Assembly: GCA_963920525.1 (NCBI GenBank)
Contig: OY986439.1
Coordinates: forward strand, 5,102,501 to 5,166,500
DNA: 64,000 bases
Direction: 5' to 3'
From: Dichetophora obliterata
Lineage: Eukaryota; Arthropoda; Insecta; Diptera; Sciomyzidae
In this document: positions 1 through 13,196 of the stretch, piece by piece
Layout of the letters: the number at the start of each line of letters is the position of its first letter
How positions within the stretch are numbered: the first letter of the stretch is position 1
Translations under genes and position numbers: made by a program
Notes under the pieces: generated by a model
Seen by the model: the letters and a program-made list of their open reading frames with translations, nothing else
What the model was told of the DNA's origin: nothing
Databases searched by the model: none

Positions 1-1470
1 TCATACGCCGTGGAGCTCAAGTGTTGGCAGCACAAGTGTGAAAATACCGGTTACAAGAGTACCCTTTTCTTGCTATTGTTGTTGTTGTGGTTGTTTTTTT
101 CTATATTCGTGGCAAAATAATTGCCCGTGTCAGTGGCAGGCTATGAAAAGTTGTGGTTATATCATAAAAAATATTGTGTGCTCTGAAAATGATGGCAGAG
201 CATTTAAGGTCAACCCTCAGCTAAAACGACCCCATCACACCCTCAGCTAAAACGACCCCATCACACCCTCACTCCACTCCTAACTGCAATTTAAATAAAA
301 TAATATGAATATGAATAACAATAATAATGTAAAATGATGTCTCTGCAGGACATTAAACAAAACCCATTACATTCCCCATTAAATTTTTGCCTAGCCACAA
401 CCTGCGAGCACCTCTCTGCTTTTGTAGAGGTGTGGCTGTTTGTGTGTGCGTGTTTTTCACCTCTTCCACTTTTGAAATTTCAATGGTACAAAACATTCCA
501 TCGGTGCGGTGCTTCGGTTTGCCCTTCAATTGAAGATGTGAAGCTATCTTTGAAATTTTGAATATTCATGCAGTGCAAATGAGGTTGTCTTATCTTTTTA
601 TGAGGCCTTGTAATGACTTGGTGTTGGTTATTGTTACCAAAACAACAATGTAATGACAATACTGAGCAGAAAAAAACATTTGTTTAATTTTTTTCTATGT
701 AAGACTTTGCCTTCTGGTCTGAATGTAAAGTTGTTTTTTTTTTAAAAAAAACTTGTTATGAGATAAGATTTATATTTGAATTTTTTATTATACTGAAAAA
801 ATTGCGAGGAAATATTATCGTCGAGGCCGATGTTTAAGTACCCACACAACTTTTTTTTTAATTTGTGAACATTTTTAGCTAATTCAATCAATTTTAAATT
901 TTTGGAACACTTTACTCAGTATTTATTTTATCACAATATTTTGTATTTCTTCTTTTTAATTTTTTTTTTTTGCCAATCATTTTTTTATCATATATTTTTT
1001 TACGAATACGAACTTTACATCATGGAGCTAGGTAATTTAGTAACCTAGTGAATTAACTAGGAACTTATTCGGTTTGTTACAGTTCTGTTACATGACCATA
1101 CAAAGGGTTAGGCTTGATGTTGTGCACATAAGCTTTAATGAATAAAAACCACTCTAAGTTTCAAATGGTTAGTATTTGGATAAAAAACAAGCCCTATAAG
1201 AGTAACGTCACAAAAATAATACAACATTCAAGACTTCAAAAAACGGAAAAAGAAATTGATTTGGCTAAAAATTGATTGGACACCAGATATAAATTTCCTA
1301 GCGATATCGAAGCTCTAGGAACCAAAAAAAAAACTGGGTAAACCAAAAAAACAATAGTGATGAATAATAATAATAAGAAAAACCATGAAAAAAATTTGTA
1401 TCAACCGAAAGGGACAAACATCATTCCATTGAAGGTGGCATTCAATGCAATTGTATAGGTTCCAAGTGTT
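1..1470. other. AT-rich non-coding DNA
   Basis: No coding sequence is convincing here. The two short open frames near the left edge have no recognisable domain. The stretch is rich in homopolymer A and T runs. The only clear structure is the short tandem duplication listed separately. Confidence 0.6.
215..282 (+). repeat. 26-bp tandem duplication
   Basis: A 26-bp unit beginning CCTCAGCTAAAACGACCCCA is repeated head to tail without a mismatch (starts at 215 and 241). The start of a third unit follows before the similarity decays. Confidence 0.85.
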
Positions 1471-2462
1471 GGTTCAGGGAAATAACGCCCAAAATAAAAA
1501 ATGAAATAAAGCCCAAAAATTTTCCATACAAATTTGGGTGTTTTTTCATTGAAATTGGGCTTTATTTCATTTTTCTATTTGGGGCGTTACTGGATTATTA
1601 TTCAGATGTAACTCTTTTTATGTGAACTATTTGTCATCAAAATGTTAGATCAATTTGAAATTCAATTTAGAAGTGCTGTAGATAGCGAAGCCGGTATTGG
1701 ACTTACTGAGGGTTGTAATCCCTAAGCAGCGGCCGAAGGCCACCTATTTAAAAGATAATTATATCCAGAAGTACTGTAAAACGAAAAAAAGGGCATGTCC
1801 GTATAAAGCCCAAATGGTTTTTTTATTTATGATATAACGATTTTCCCTTATAAGAAATGTGGTTTTGAAATTCCGTACAAGGGAAAACCATTTTTCGGCC
1901 AAATATCATTTTATGTGGTGGGGCAATATTTCATATTAAAAAATTATCCCGAATTTGGGCCCTTATTTAATTTTTCGTTTTGTGTGCATTTTTCCAGAGG
2001 TCTAGAGCCTTCCCTGCTTGCTTCATGGTTGCGGTCAGAAGAACCACAATTGTTTTTTTTTAATATTCTGAAAATTAGGACTTAATTCATCATTTCCGTT
2101 TAGGTTTTATTTCATAATGTACATACTCCTAAATGTCAGGTTTTATTTCATCTTTTCTTTAGGTCTTATTTCACCAGGAATTAGGAGTTATTTCATCTTT
2201 TAACGTTTGGACTTATTTCATATACTGTTAGGAGTTCTTTCATTAGGAGTTATTTCGCGGAGCCGGTAAAATTTTTTTCCAAAAAGTTTTTGGGTTTTAT
2301 TTTATTTCCGATTTAGGCGTTATTTCATTTTTTGGGCTTTATTTCATTTTTTATTTTGGGCGTTATTTCATTTTTTATGCCCAAAATGTTTTGGACTGTA
2401 TTTAATTTTTTATTTTGGGCGCTATTTCATTGGGTGTTATTTCCCTGAAACCCAAGTGGTTC
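1471..2462. mobile_element. hAT-like MITE with internal TTATTTCAT repeats
   Basis: The ends are inverted copies: GGTTCAGGGAAATAACGCCC on the left, and on the right (read in reverse) GGTTTCAGGGAAATAACACC. The flanks are an 8-bp near-duplication, CAAGTGTT at 1463-1470 and CAAGTGGT at 2463-2470. That duplication length is typical of hAT-class elements. The interior has no transposase. It repeats the motif GTTATTTCAT or GGCGTTATTTCAT many times, mostly near the right end, and these may be subterminal protein-binding repeats. The element is non-autonomous. Confidence 0.7.
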
Positions 2463-2859
2463 TTATCCTTATTCTCTTAACGTTATTCATTCGCCCAACT
2501 CAGTTGTGGATATAGTTTCGCTTATTTTGCCTTATTACGAATGCAAGTCAGTTCTTTTCAGAAACGTGGATTTGAGACCCAGCTAAATTAAGCTAATGTT
2601 TGGATTAAAAAGTAGTACTTTTTGGATTAAAAATTCCTTTAAGCCAAAGTTTGGATTAAAAAGTAGTCCAAAATTTTTAACCGTGTATCATATCCGTATC
2701 ATGCCCGTACTTTATTAGGATTTTCCTTAACTGATTTTGACTCGAATTTAATTGAATAAACTTTGTCTCTGTATCTTTAATATATAACCTGCGTTCAAAC
2801 CCACAAAAATAACGTTTTTTAAAATTGCTGTAGCTCAGTCGTTTTTCAATTTATCAATA

Positions 2860-3607
2860 CACTGAGGGAAATTTGTGTTAAAATTAAATGAAATTGTGTT
2901 CAAATTAAACGAATTAGTTCTTGAAATAGAGCTTGAAACAATTTCATTTAAGTTAAACACAAATGTTTTTAAAGTTTAATTTAAAACAAAAGTTTTCGTT
3001 TTCAAAACAATGTTTTTAAATATACTTTCATCGTAAAAAATTTAATTTTAAACACATTTATTTAAACGAAATATTTTATGCAAAAACTTGAATATTTAAA
3101 ACAAATATCTTAAACCGCCATTTTTTCGATGCAATTTTTTAACATTTTCGAGTTTTCGAAGTCAGATTCGTGATCAACGACCCCTGGGACCCTCCGAATA
3201 AGAAATTTTTTGACTTCATTTGATGAAGTTTCCGTTTCATTGGGGCTTGAAATATTTTCAATATCAAAATAATTAATTAGTTCGTAGCTCATCTTATGTT
3301 CAATATTTGTAAGACTAATTCAAAAATATTTTCAAACATTCAAAAGTAAAATCGGGGACTCAGTTATCTGGCAATAATTTTCAATGATTCTACGGTACAT
3401 ATTTTTTTATTTAAATCTCTGATAACGACGTATTTTTTATTATTGTAAGAAAGTAATAAGAAAAAATTATACAAAAAACAGAAATGAGCTTATTGTTGCA
3501 AATTAAACACGTTTGTTTTAAATTTTGTTTTGTAGAAACGCAAATAGTTAAATTTATATTTTAAATTTTTTTGTTTAATTCTAAAGTATGTTTTTTTGTT
3601 CTCAGTG
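2860..3607. mobile_element. TA-flanked MITE with CACTGAG ends
   Basis: It begins CACTGAGGGAAA and ends in the inverted form TTTGTTCTCAGTG. A TA dinucleotide lies on both sides (2858-2859 and 3608-3609), as expected for Tc1/mariner-type insertion. The outer parts are very AT-rich. The middle (about 3110-3290) is less so and carries a 60-codon open frame on the minus strand with no recognised domain. The TIR match beyond the first 8 bases is weak. Confidence 0.55.
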
Positions 3608-3609
3608 TA

Positions 3610-6600
3610 CTTCTGTACTTTTTTATGTTTTTTATTTCCCCACCCAGAGCGATGAAAATAGGTACGTAAAAATGAGAAGGCAAACGTGGTGTTGTTTTTC
3701 TTGATAACCAGATGTCGTATCGAAATGCTGCGGGCGGCATTTTGTTGGTAATCATGTCAGCCAGGTCTGAACTAGAATATTTCCAAAATATACAAAATAG
3801 ACAAAATGGCGCGATTTTTAAAAGAAAGTTAAAAAATTAGCTGTTTTTTAGGGGGTTTTTGCCGCAACCTTCCCCCGGTAGTAGAGCTAGCCCAATTATT
3901 CTACTTCAGGACCTGCCTGACGTGATTACCTACAAAACGCCGCCCGCCGTATCTTCATCCGACTTTTGGTTCTCGAGAAAAACGACACCCTACCCCTTTG
4001 TTTGAAAAAAGTGATTTCGAGAGAAACGCATTTAAATTTTTATTACTGCACTTTGGCGTGAGTATATATATACATATATAGCTCTGTAACTCCAAAAATA
4101 ATTCGAATTTAAAAAAATCATTTTAAAGCATTATTTTTGAAGGTTTTTAGAGGACATTTATGAAAATAAAAAAAATCGAAAAAATTTTTGAACCGCAGGT
4201 CGTACCTTAAAGATGCTTCTTTCTCTGCATGAGAACTGTTATGTACAAACGTCTTCCCTTTGGCCAATATCTCATCTGGCCAGTATCGCAAACTACCACC
4301 CCACTCATAACTTACTTTCATGCCCATTTATATAAAAGGGTTTAATTATATGAACTCATAAATAACAGCTAATTATTATTAGCTGCCTTATGTGCCATAA
4401 TAAGACGCGTACCAACTAATTGGACGCTGCAATTAAACCTAAAATATGAATTTATGAGCATGTGGAATGCCAATTAGGTGGCAACAACTGCGATGTCAAA
4501 GCATCGTTCGCGTGTTAAATGCACCTGATGACAAAAGCCTGCAACAATTGAACAAGAGCTAATATGCGCCATCATTAATCATCATATTAACTCATACACA
4601 GACATAAAGGCCACTCAAGAATTCAAGGAGCATGTTAAAAAATACAATCATGCAAATAAATAGTTATCAATATTAAAAATATCTAAAAACTCCTAAATAA
4701 GAAAATGGCAAACGCACAAGAACTCAAACAGCTTTTTCTCCACCCATCGCAAAGTTGTGCGAATTTTTATTGTGCTGTATCGAAGAACCGCGCGTTACGT
4801 CGTGGCACGTAAACCCATTACGAATATTTATGAGCCGTGTTGCTTGTTTAGTGCCAACGTGCCAGCTGGCCTGAGGCATTACAGAAGCGCTTCTCTCTGG
4901 TAATTATTTGACTTTATTAATAGCAGTTAGTAATCGGGTTACTCATACCACCAACACCAACTCTCTGCCTGCCAGGCAGAGAAGGCTGAATTAAATTGAT
5001 ATACTGGCCAGATGTTGGCACGAAATGGTTTGGAGAACTAGAAGTTGGCTTCCGCGCTCCAACCACTCCACTCCAGTCAGTGCTGTCTATTTGCACCATT
5101 TTTCATAATTTTATTTTTGCAACATTGAAATGTCTTGTTTTTATCAGAAAATCATGTTCAATGCGGAAAAATAATGTTTGCGAAGTTGTTGTTGATGTTG
5201 TTCCTCTTTATTGCCTGTGAAATTAGTATTTATGGGCGGAAGCGATGACGCAACGGCACTCGACACGGTTCGGTACAGCGATGGTAGTAGCACGCGTACA
5301 TTGCAACTTTTAGCGGATATTAGAACTGATTAAAGTACCTGAGACGGCTGCAATAAAATTGAGTTATGGTTTTTAATATAATAAAAGCCTTGGAAAAAGA
5401 AAACTAATAAATGAAACGCCTAAAAGAAGCATTATAAGAAAATAATATAGAAAATGTTAACATTATAAAAAACTGTTATAAGCATAAGATTCCTTCGCAA
5501 ATGGAAAATGTTTAATTTTTAATTTTTATTAATTATTATTTGCTTAGACATATTGTTGACATTTAAGACTTAAACCTTTTACATGCCGCATATAAAAATA
5601 GATAACAACTAATTAAATAAATTATAATAAACTATAACTATAATTACTAAAGTAATTATAAAGATATCAATTCAAAAAAAAATTTCTGATTATTTTACTG
5701 AGTCATCATATAAAACGGAATACAATTCAATTATTCGAGGATAAAAATACAAAAGAAAACTGTTTCAAATATATATAAAAATTATTAAGATAATAATGCC
5801 AAAAAAATTATATTGAAAGGAAAAAATTTTAAGAAAGTAATTAAAAATTAATTTATGTTTTAGTAAAGGATAACAAGATCAGAAACAGGAGAGATAGAGT
5901 TAAGAGAAATAGGTGAAGATTAAATGCTTAAAGTGGTTAGGGTTGGAAATTGTTTTAATGTTTCTTGGAAGTGAATTCCATAGTCCGTGAATTCCATAGT
6001 TCCATGTTAAACGACCTTTGAAAACCTTGTTTAGTAAAGTAGTTTTATTTAACTACAGTTCTGATGCGGAATGCTTTTATAATTATAGTTTTTATACTAA
6101 TATAATTATAAGGCTTAAATTTTTGGCAAAGATTTTTTATTTTTGTTTCGAATATAGTTTGAGAGTTAAACAAAAAAAAATAAAGCTTTTTGACAACAAT
6201 TATAATAATGCAAATTTTTTAGAAAAGAACATTTATAAAAAAATATAATCGATATAAAAAGCAAATATTTATTAAAATAAAAGGAACTGTCTTTTAGACG
6301 TATTACCTTGAGTGTAAAAATATGGTCGTTTTGATGATTTAAACCTATTTCACTTTAGCGTTTTTTGGTTTTAACAGGTATTTGTCACATTCAATTTTAG
6401 AATGAATCGTTATGAATGTATTCTTATTGCGCTTGTTTTTAATCCATTTTTTTTTATATATAATATAAAATTGCATAACTTTAAAAAAATTGCCTATCTT
6501 ATAACAAACCACACTATAAAAGAGATTGTAGGCTGGTTTAAATTCAATATAAGTGCATACTTAGATTTTCAAACACACCCTCAAAAGAGCGAATTATGGT

Positions 6601-6990
6601 AAAAACATCCAATAAATGCGGATTCATGCTTCCGAATTTCGTTCATCTCACGCATTCTGATAGCCCAAAAAAATTACCTTAAAAATTATTTGCATTTCTA
6701 TTTAAAAAAATTGGCGAAGTTATAGTTCAAAGAATTTTGATATCATTTTCTGTTTAACAAAATCAATTTCTATACAAATTTTGTAGAACAACATATTTTT
6801 ATCTGACAAGAGTATAAAACCTGGATTTATTTCAAATCAGATACGGCATCATTTGTAAAAATCGGATAAAAATAAAAAACTAAACCCGTTATTGTGATAA
6901 TAGCAATAAGACTCTATAAATAATATATGAAATTCTAAGTTTTTTGCATAAAACATATCCTGATATATCTTTTATTTCATTGTTTTTGTT
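3610..6990. other. Non-coding DNA, mostly unique
   Basis: No gene is supportable. From about 4.4 to 5.3 kb the base composition is more balanced and few repeats are visible, so this part may be old host intergenic DNA. From 5.3 to 7.0 kb the sequence is very AT-rich and lacks features I can name. Confidence 0.45.
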
Positions 6991-6999
6991 TTACTGTAA

Positions 7000-7200
7000 G
7001 ACAATGACAAAGACAATCTCTGCCCCAAAGGGAGCACAAATTTTTGCTCATTTGTTATAAGAGTTAAGAACCAGGCATCATCATCGATTCCAGCTCTTTT
7101 AAAAGATGACCAAATCTTCACTGACTCGGCTGATAAAGCGAACCTATTGGCTAGATTGTTTGCACAAAATTACACTCTTTTGTATAGCAATCAGGTATGA
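7000..7200 (+). mobile_element. Fragment of a jockey-like LINE
   Basis: The stretch 7081-7195 is closely similar to 36155-36270: both read GATTCCA.CTCTT, then AAAGATGACCAAATC, then GGCT..ATTGTTT. In the second copy this lies just upstream of a recognisable reverse transcriptase. This copy is a short isolated piece of the same family with no usable frame. Confidence 0.6.
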
Positions 7201-7204
7201 TTTG

Positions 7205-7425
7205 AGCCACCTTTGTGCTAGTATATTTTTAACTAGTTAAAAACTAGTTTAATATAGACCAGTTTCATATTAGTATTATTTTAGCCGGATCAATTCTAGT
7301 AGTTTTTATACTAGTTATATGCTAGTATTCGTTTCTAGTATTCTAGTCTTTTTGAAACCAATTGTATGCTAGTACTACGTAAACTGGCTTTATACTTGTA
7401 TTATTGAAACTATATTTAGATTTCT
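7205..7425. repeat. Cluster of short CTAGT motifs
   Basis: The motif CTAGT (often ACTAGTT or CTAGTAT) recurs about a dozen times within roughly 220 bases at irregular spacing. No clean period, terminal repeat or open frame was found. Confidence 0.5.
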
Positions 7426-8029
7426 ATTTTTAAGCAGATTGTTATATTTGTAAATCCGCATATTTTTCTTAAAACTAAATTGAAAATCACTTCGAACAAT
7501 TGTGTTGAAATAAGAATGTAGTCCGGTGCTCTGCCCTTATTTTCAAGGTTTATTTCGGAATGACTTTTTTATAAGAAACTAAAATAGAATCGTTTACATA
7601 TTTTTATATGGTTCTATAAACATCTCAAACTCTACAAAAAACACAAATTTACGAGTAAAACACAGCAAAGACAGGAAAGTATACAGTGAGCCTATTGTAA
7701 GTTTATATTTCTTGCCTGTCGCTGAGTGCGTCTCTCTTTTGCCTTACAAAAATCAGTAAGGCATACGACAAGGCAAGCAACAAAATTATAGGTCGTGGTA
7801 GATAAACGCTAAAAACTTATTCTCACTCCTACAAGATAAGTTCGTAAAAGTTAAATTGCTGAATTTAGTTTTATTTATATCTATAGAGATAGTTATTCAA
7901 ATTATCTGGTTAGGTTAAGGGTGCGAGCACAGCGCCGTGTAGACCCCGGCGTGGTCGCCCCTGTCGGCCCCCCTTAAGCAGGCACTGGGCAAATTTATTT
8001 GATTTAATTATATAGTACTTTGTTTCAAA

Positions 8030-8285
8030 TATGAAAGGACTTTGGCATGTGCTTTAAATGCAAAAATCCTTAACTTAAAGTAAAATAAAATTAAATTGAG
8101 GTATTTACTTTAACAACGCGCTAAACTTAATTTAAGGATAGTGTGCTTTTGAGTATTTTTGAAATGCACTTATAATTATATAAAATGCTTTAATATTTCA
8201 TTTCACTTTGAATAGCAGCGTTGTCCAAGCAATTATTTTAAAGCATTAAGTTATTTTTTACCCGACTACGGCGAAGCAAAAGGAA
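8030..8285 (+). repeat. Dispersed repeat, copy 1
   Basis: About 255 bases match 31141-31405 in the same orientation, with long runs of identity such as AATAGCAGCGTTGTC and ACGCGCTAAACTTAATTTAA. Both copies pass into a GACTACGRCGAAGCAAAAGG segment. Downstream here (about 8335-8385) a GGTATCGTTGGAA...TTTTGATCGTCTACTG segment reappears at about 35118-35146. This is an interspersed repeat family of unknown class. Confidence 0.7.
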
Positions 8286-8649
8286 CAGTACATTTTTACT
8301 GTATGATTCTACTTATCACAATTTGACACATGAGGTATCGTTGGAATCGTTTTGATCGTCTACTGATTATAGGCTATGTGACGTCAAATTAAATTAATTA
8401 AAGCACCCTCTTGAGGACATAACAAATGTAGTGAATACCATTAATGTGAATAGATAATTCATATGAATTTTTTATTCACGTCCTTCTTCTTTACATTCTT
8501 ATGTTTAAACAGCAAAAACTAAAATTTAGATTTTTTCTTTTCATTTTTGACAAAAGGGGACTATCAGGTAAATATAGCAATCAAGAAGTCTGCGTTGCGT
8601 TTCAAAATAAATTATTAAAGCATTAGAAACAGTAAGGACAAATAAAATA

Positions 8650-10583
8650 AAAGGATGATATAGCTTTTCGTCAAAGTTACCATCAAGCGCGAAAAGAATA
8701 CGAATCACTCAAGAAGCACCTTTACAGAAGGCATATACGTGGTCTTGAATCTGATATAAAGTGCAACCCTAAAGCATTCTGGAATTTCTTGAATAAAAAA
8801 AGAAATACCAAGGGTTTCCCTAAAAATATGTTTTTTAAAGAAAAAATATCGAACAACTCGAAAGATGCTTGTAACCTGTTTGGCGATTATTTTCAATCAA
8901 ATTTTGTCTTTGATAGAGATGGCGGGGTTGGCAACTATCCGCTCTATAGCGGTGACCCCATCACTGATTTGGGATCTTTATCTCTCTCTGAAGAGGATGT
9001 TTTAAACGAAATGTTAGCTCTTGACATTAATAAAGGTATTGGTCCGGATAATATCCCTCCAATATTTCTTAAGAAGTGTGCAAGTGTCTTAGTAACGCCA
9101 CTTGCACTTATATTTAATTTGACCCTCAACAAGGGTCAGTTTTCAGAAGTCAGGAAGGAGTCTATTATAATTCCTATACATAAATCTGGTTCCCGACAGA
9201 ATATAGCCAATTATCGTCCTATATCTAAACTACCGTTAATTCCAAAATTGTTTGAAGCCGTTGTAAAAAAAAAACAAATTTATACCTGCATAAGAAACTC
9301 AATATCCGAAAAACAGCATGGTTTTGTATCTGGGAAATCCACCTCGACAAATCTTACTTTATTTTCTCATTTCATAAAAAATGAATTAGAATCAGGAAAC
9401 CAAATGTACGTCATTTTCACAGATTTCGCTAAAGCCTTTGATAGGGTGCAGCATCATATACTGGTAAAAAAGCTACGGTTGATGGGTTTTCATTCTTCAT
9501 TATTATCTTGGATAGAGGACTACCTCACAGGTCGATGCCAATCTGTCCGTATTGGAAAAAGTTTTTCAAAGGATATTATGAACCTTTCAGGTGTACCACA
9601 AGGTAGTCATCTTGGACCACTCTTGTTCGTTTTATTTATAAATGATCTCCCTAACTATATTCAGCACTCGGAATGTCTTATGTATGCAGATGATGTTAAA
9701 ATATTTAAATCTGTACATTCACATACTGATCATTTGCTTCTGCAACGCGATTTAAATTATGTTCATAATTGGTGTTCGGTTAATAAACTACACTTAAATA
9801 TTTCAAAATGCAACATAATGTCGTTTTATATGAAACTGACACCTTTCTTTTTTGATTACTCAAAAACGATCAATGAACTCCAAAGAGTTGAGTCTAAATC
9901 TGATCTAGGTGTGTTATTTGATAAAAAGATTACGTTTGCCAGCCACTACGATACCATTATCAACAAGTCTAATGCAATGATTGAATTTATAAGGCGCAAC
10001 ACAAAAGAATTCAACGACCCATACACCCTTAAAACTTTATTTATCTCTTTAATAAGATCAATCTTAGAATATGGCTGCGTCATATGGGATCTATATTATG
10101 AATCACACAGTGCAAGTCTTGAGAAAGTACAGAGACGTTTTTCTCGTTTTGTAATTGGTAAACTAAACTGGGATTTTGTGCCAAATTATTCACCTAGATG
10201 TGCCCTTCTTGGCCTCAGCACGTTGGCCTCTAGGCGAAATTTTGATGAACCACATTGATTGTGCTCCTCTTCTTGCACTTTTTGGAATATATGCCCCCGA
10301 AAGGCATTTTAGACAAAGGAATTTCTTTCATATTCCACACCATAGAACTAACTATGGCCGAAGTGATCCAATCCATAATATTAGCTCAGCGTTTAATTCT
10401 ATATTTGCTCGAATAGATTTCACACAAAATAGAATAACGTTCAAACAAAATGTAATGAATATTGTGTAGGATAATTTTGATACTATTTGCTTAATTTATA
10501 TATTATACAAATGCATGTAAATCAATGACTGTTAGACATTTTTGTTGATAGAAAGTAAATAAATAAATAAATAAATAAAAATT
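8650..10583 (+). pseudogene. Jockey-like LINE ORF2 (reverse transcriptase), one frameshift
   Basis: This is the reverse-transcriptase half of a non-LTR retrotransposon, which copies its own RNA into DNA at a nicked target. The frame reads open from about 8650, with no ATG, so the copy is 5'-truncated. In order: the linker region (NPKAFWNFLNKK, about 8770), the YRPISKLP palm start (about 9210), the KQHGFVSGKST motif (about 9310), FTDFAKAFDRV (about 9415), SGVPQGSHLGPLLFVLFIND (about 9590) and the catalytic YADD box (about 9680). The first frame stops at 10258. The family's C-terminal tail (HIPHHRTNYGRSDP) continues one frame over to 10469, so one frameshift lies near 10245. The copy ends in a (TAAA)n tail at about 10555-10583, the usual poly-A-like 3' end of such elements. 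The endonuclease and ORF1 are missing. Confidence 0.93.
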
Positions 10584-12478
10584 TATTATTTTGTTGGATA
10601 ACCACGTAGTCTTAATCCGAATTTTATTTCAGATTTGGCCTATCACATCTCGTTATTGAGGTATTGTAACCGAAAAAACTCAAACAATGCTGTTTTTAGC
10701 CATATTCTAGGGAATATTTAAGCAAGGGATCAAACTTTTTGAAATGACTAAATGAAGCATTAGATGCACAGTATTTAAGTAGAATTTATGGCCTTCAAAA
10801 CCCTTTTTGATTAATTTTAAAATCTTATTTATCTCTGAGATAATGCTTGCAAGAATTTATGATTTCAACGACTATTTGCATTGTATGGCTGATAAAAGAA
10901 AAGGAAAGTCATCAAAGTAATAAATTCTTACAAGCGATATCTTGTAATTTATTAAGAGTTTCTATTATTCAAATCGTAACCAATATTGCACTATTTCTAT
11001 TAAATAAAAAGTACCTACAATTTTTTTTAATTTCCTCACATTTAAATCAAATGCGGATGCGCTACACTTAAATTATCCATAATATTTAAATTGAAAATGT
11101 ACCCAATTTGCATCAAATACTTTCACATTTAATTACAATACCAGTAGATTACCCTTTATTATTAGAAATTAATCAAATAGGTCAAAATCGTTGTTGAAAA
11201 TCATTAAATTAAACACGTCTCTCTGATTTCACTACCTCTTTTTCATTAGTTAAATTAAAACATGTTTTTGAGTCGACCTTGAAGTGTTTCGAGTGACTCT
11301 ACTCACGATTTAAGAAAAAAGATATTTAAAATATGTTTTGTGTAGTCTTGTATATAAAGTTTTTTAGAGTTAAAGATATTTTTACGGCGACATTTTTATT
11401 TAGAAAAAATATGGAATCAGCCGGTTTAAAATCAAGATATATATAAAGAGACACAACAATAAAAAGGTAATGGAAGATCATAGTCATAAAGAAGTATGTG
11501 AAAAAGATCTTAAGGAATTCAGAATAACTGAGGTAAAGGCTTCCACATGTTTCTTTAGAGTCTCGCCACACATACATACAACACACTGCACATGTTTCAC
11601 TTGATTTCCCCCTCTTTTTAAATAAACCTAATTTTTTCGAACCAAGTTACACTTGATTGGATAAGTGTAAGTTCAAAATTTCTCAGTTCAAAGCTTTGCA
11701 CTAAACCTAAACATTAAAGAGATAATTGCTATTCTTCGATATCAAAGCACTTTCAAATTTGAATTTTCTCATCAAAAAGCCATTTTAGCATGATCTAATT
11801 TAGTTTTAAAAAATGGTTGCTGAAAACCTTTTACCTTAATTCTTATTATCTCTAACTTTTTTTGTGGTGAATTTCTTGTCCATGTCTCATATTTATTCGG
11901 TGTTTGTTACATTTAGGGTCAGATTTTCTAAGAATTTAAGCAATAACAAATTGAGCAATAATACTTGGGAAAACTTCCATTAGCATTACTGAAAATAGCC
12001 TTTCACGCTACGATAATGTCGCAAGACCTTTTTGACAGTTAATTTCATGGCATACCGTTAAAGGGATTAACTATGTTTGCCAATTAATTTGCATTTTAAA
12101 ATTGCATTGCTCCCTGATGGCAAGACAACGAAAGCGCAAACGAATGAATTGCCAACAAAGAACAGCTTGCAATAATTACACTTTCAGGATTAATACCATC
12201 AGATAGAACTAGAAAAAAAAGTATTACGAAAGAATGAAAGAAAGTATTAAAAATGATGGGACACCGCTATAGGACACCATTAAAAAGGATAAAATTCTTC
12301 TCTAGCAAATTAACTCAAGCACTTGGTTGCTTCCGGTGCATGGTTTTTGAATGCAAAGTGCTATTGATGAACGCGCTCTTAACAAAAGGGTTAAAAACGT
12401 TCATTCAAAAATTAATGAATATAAATTGTTATGTCTTTAAAAGTGCAAGAGTAGCGGGGGAAAGGAAGAAAATACATA
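10584..12478. other. AT-rich non-coding DNA
   Basis: I see no coding exon, RNA gene or terminal inverted repeat here. Open frames are short and of low complexity. Confidence 0.45.
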
Positions 12479-13196
12479 CACTCAAAAAAAAATTATGCAC
12501 TGCCAGTACACAAACTTTTAACTGTTGTTGGAAACATTTGATACAACAACGAATTCTTTGCAATTTCTAAGACGCCAACAATTTCTAAGTGACAACAAAG
12601 GTACTTTCATCGCAACAATTCGTGCGAATTCGTTGAATTCCTTTAATAGTATTTTCGCCAAATGTATAGTTATTGGGCCAACAGCTTTCGCTCTTTCAAA
12701 TTAATTCAAGTGTAACGATTGGTTATTCAAGATTTAAGCACAAATATTTTTCTTCCAGCAAGTGTGGCACTGTTGAAATTCATTGAGTACACCCTGACAA
12801 ATGTGGTTATCTCTATCGAATTTTAACCAGCATTTGTGGTTAGATTAAATTGAATCGGGTTAATTAACCAAATGTCAATGATGAGATTTTCGTAATGGAG
12901 GCATGAGGGATTGTTGGAGCAAATCAATCATTTTCATCGTATTTTTTAGGCCCAAGTGACTGCAAAAGTAGTTAAATTAAAAATTTAAAGATCCGGTTAC
13001 CCTTTGAAAGCTGGTAGCTTGTTTTTTTGTTATAAGCCACTATGTTTTTTCCGCTATTTTCTACATGTATTTCAGTAAACCATATCCGTCAGGTAAAACT
13101 AACGTTGATCAGGTTAATACGATGAGGTTGGCTTTCATAACCAAATTCGTCAGGTAAAAGTAACTTAGAGCAGGTACGAGCATTTTTCCCTGAGTG
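12479..13196. mobile_element. Probable TA-flanked MITE with CACTCA ends
   Basis: It begins CACTCAAAAAAAAA and ends TTTTTCCCTGAGTG, flanked by TA at 12477-12478 and 13197-13198. The ends resemble those of the 2860-3607 element (CACTGAGGGAAA), so the two may be related. The right half repeats a CGTCAGGTAAAA.TAAC motif twice (about 13087 and 13148). There is no coding capacity. The inverted match is short. Confidence 0.45.

Noticed and set aside
7915..7985. GC-rich patch as a 5S rRNA or snRNA gene
   Set aside because: It does not match the 5S or snRNA sequences I can recall. Left as an observation only.
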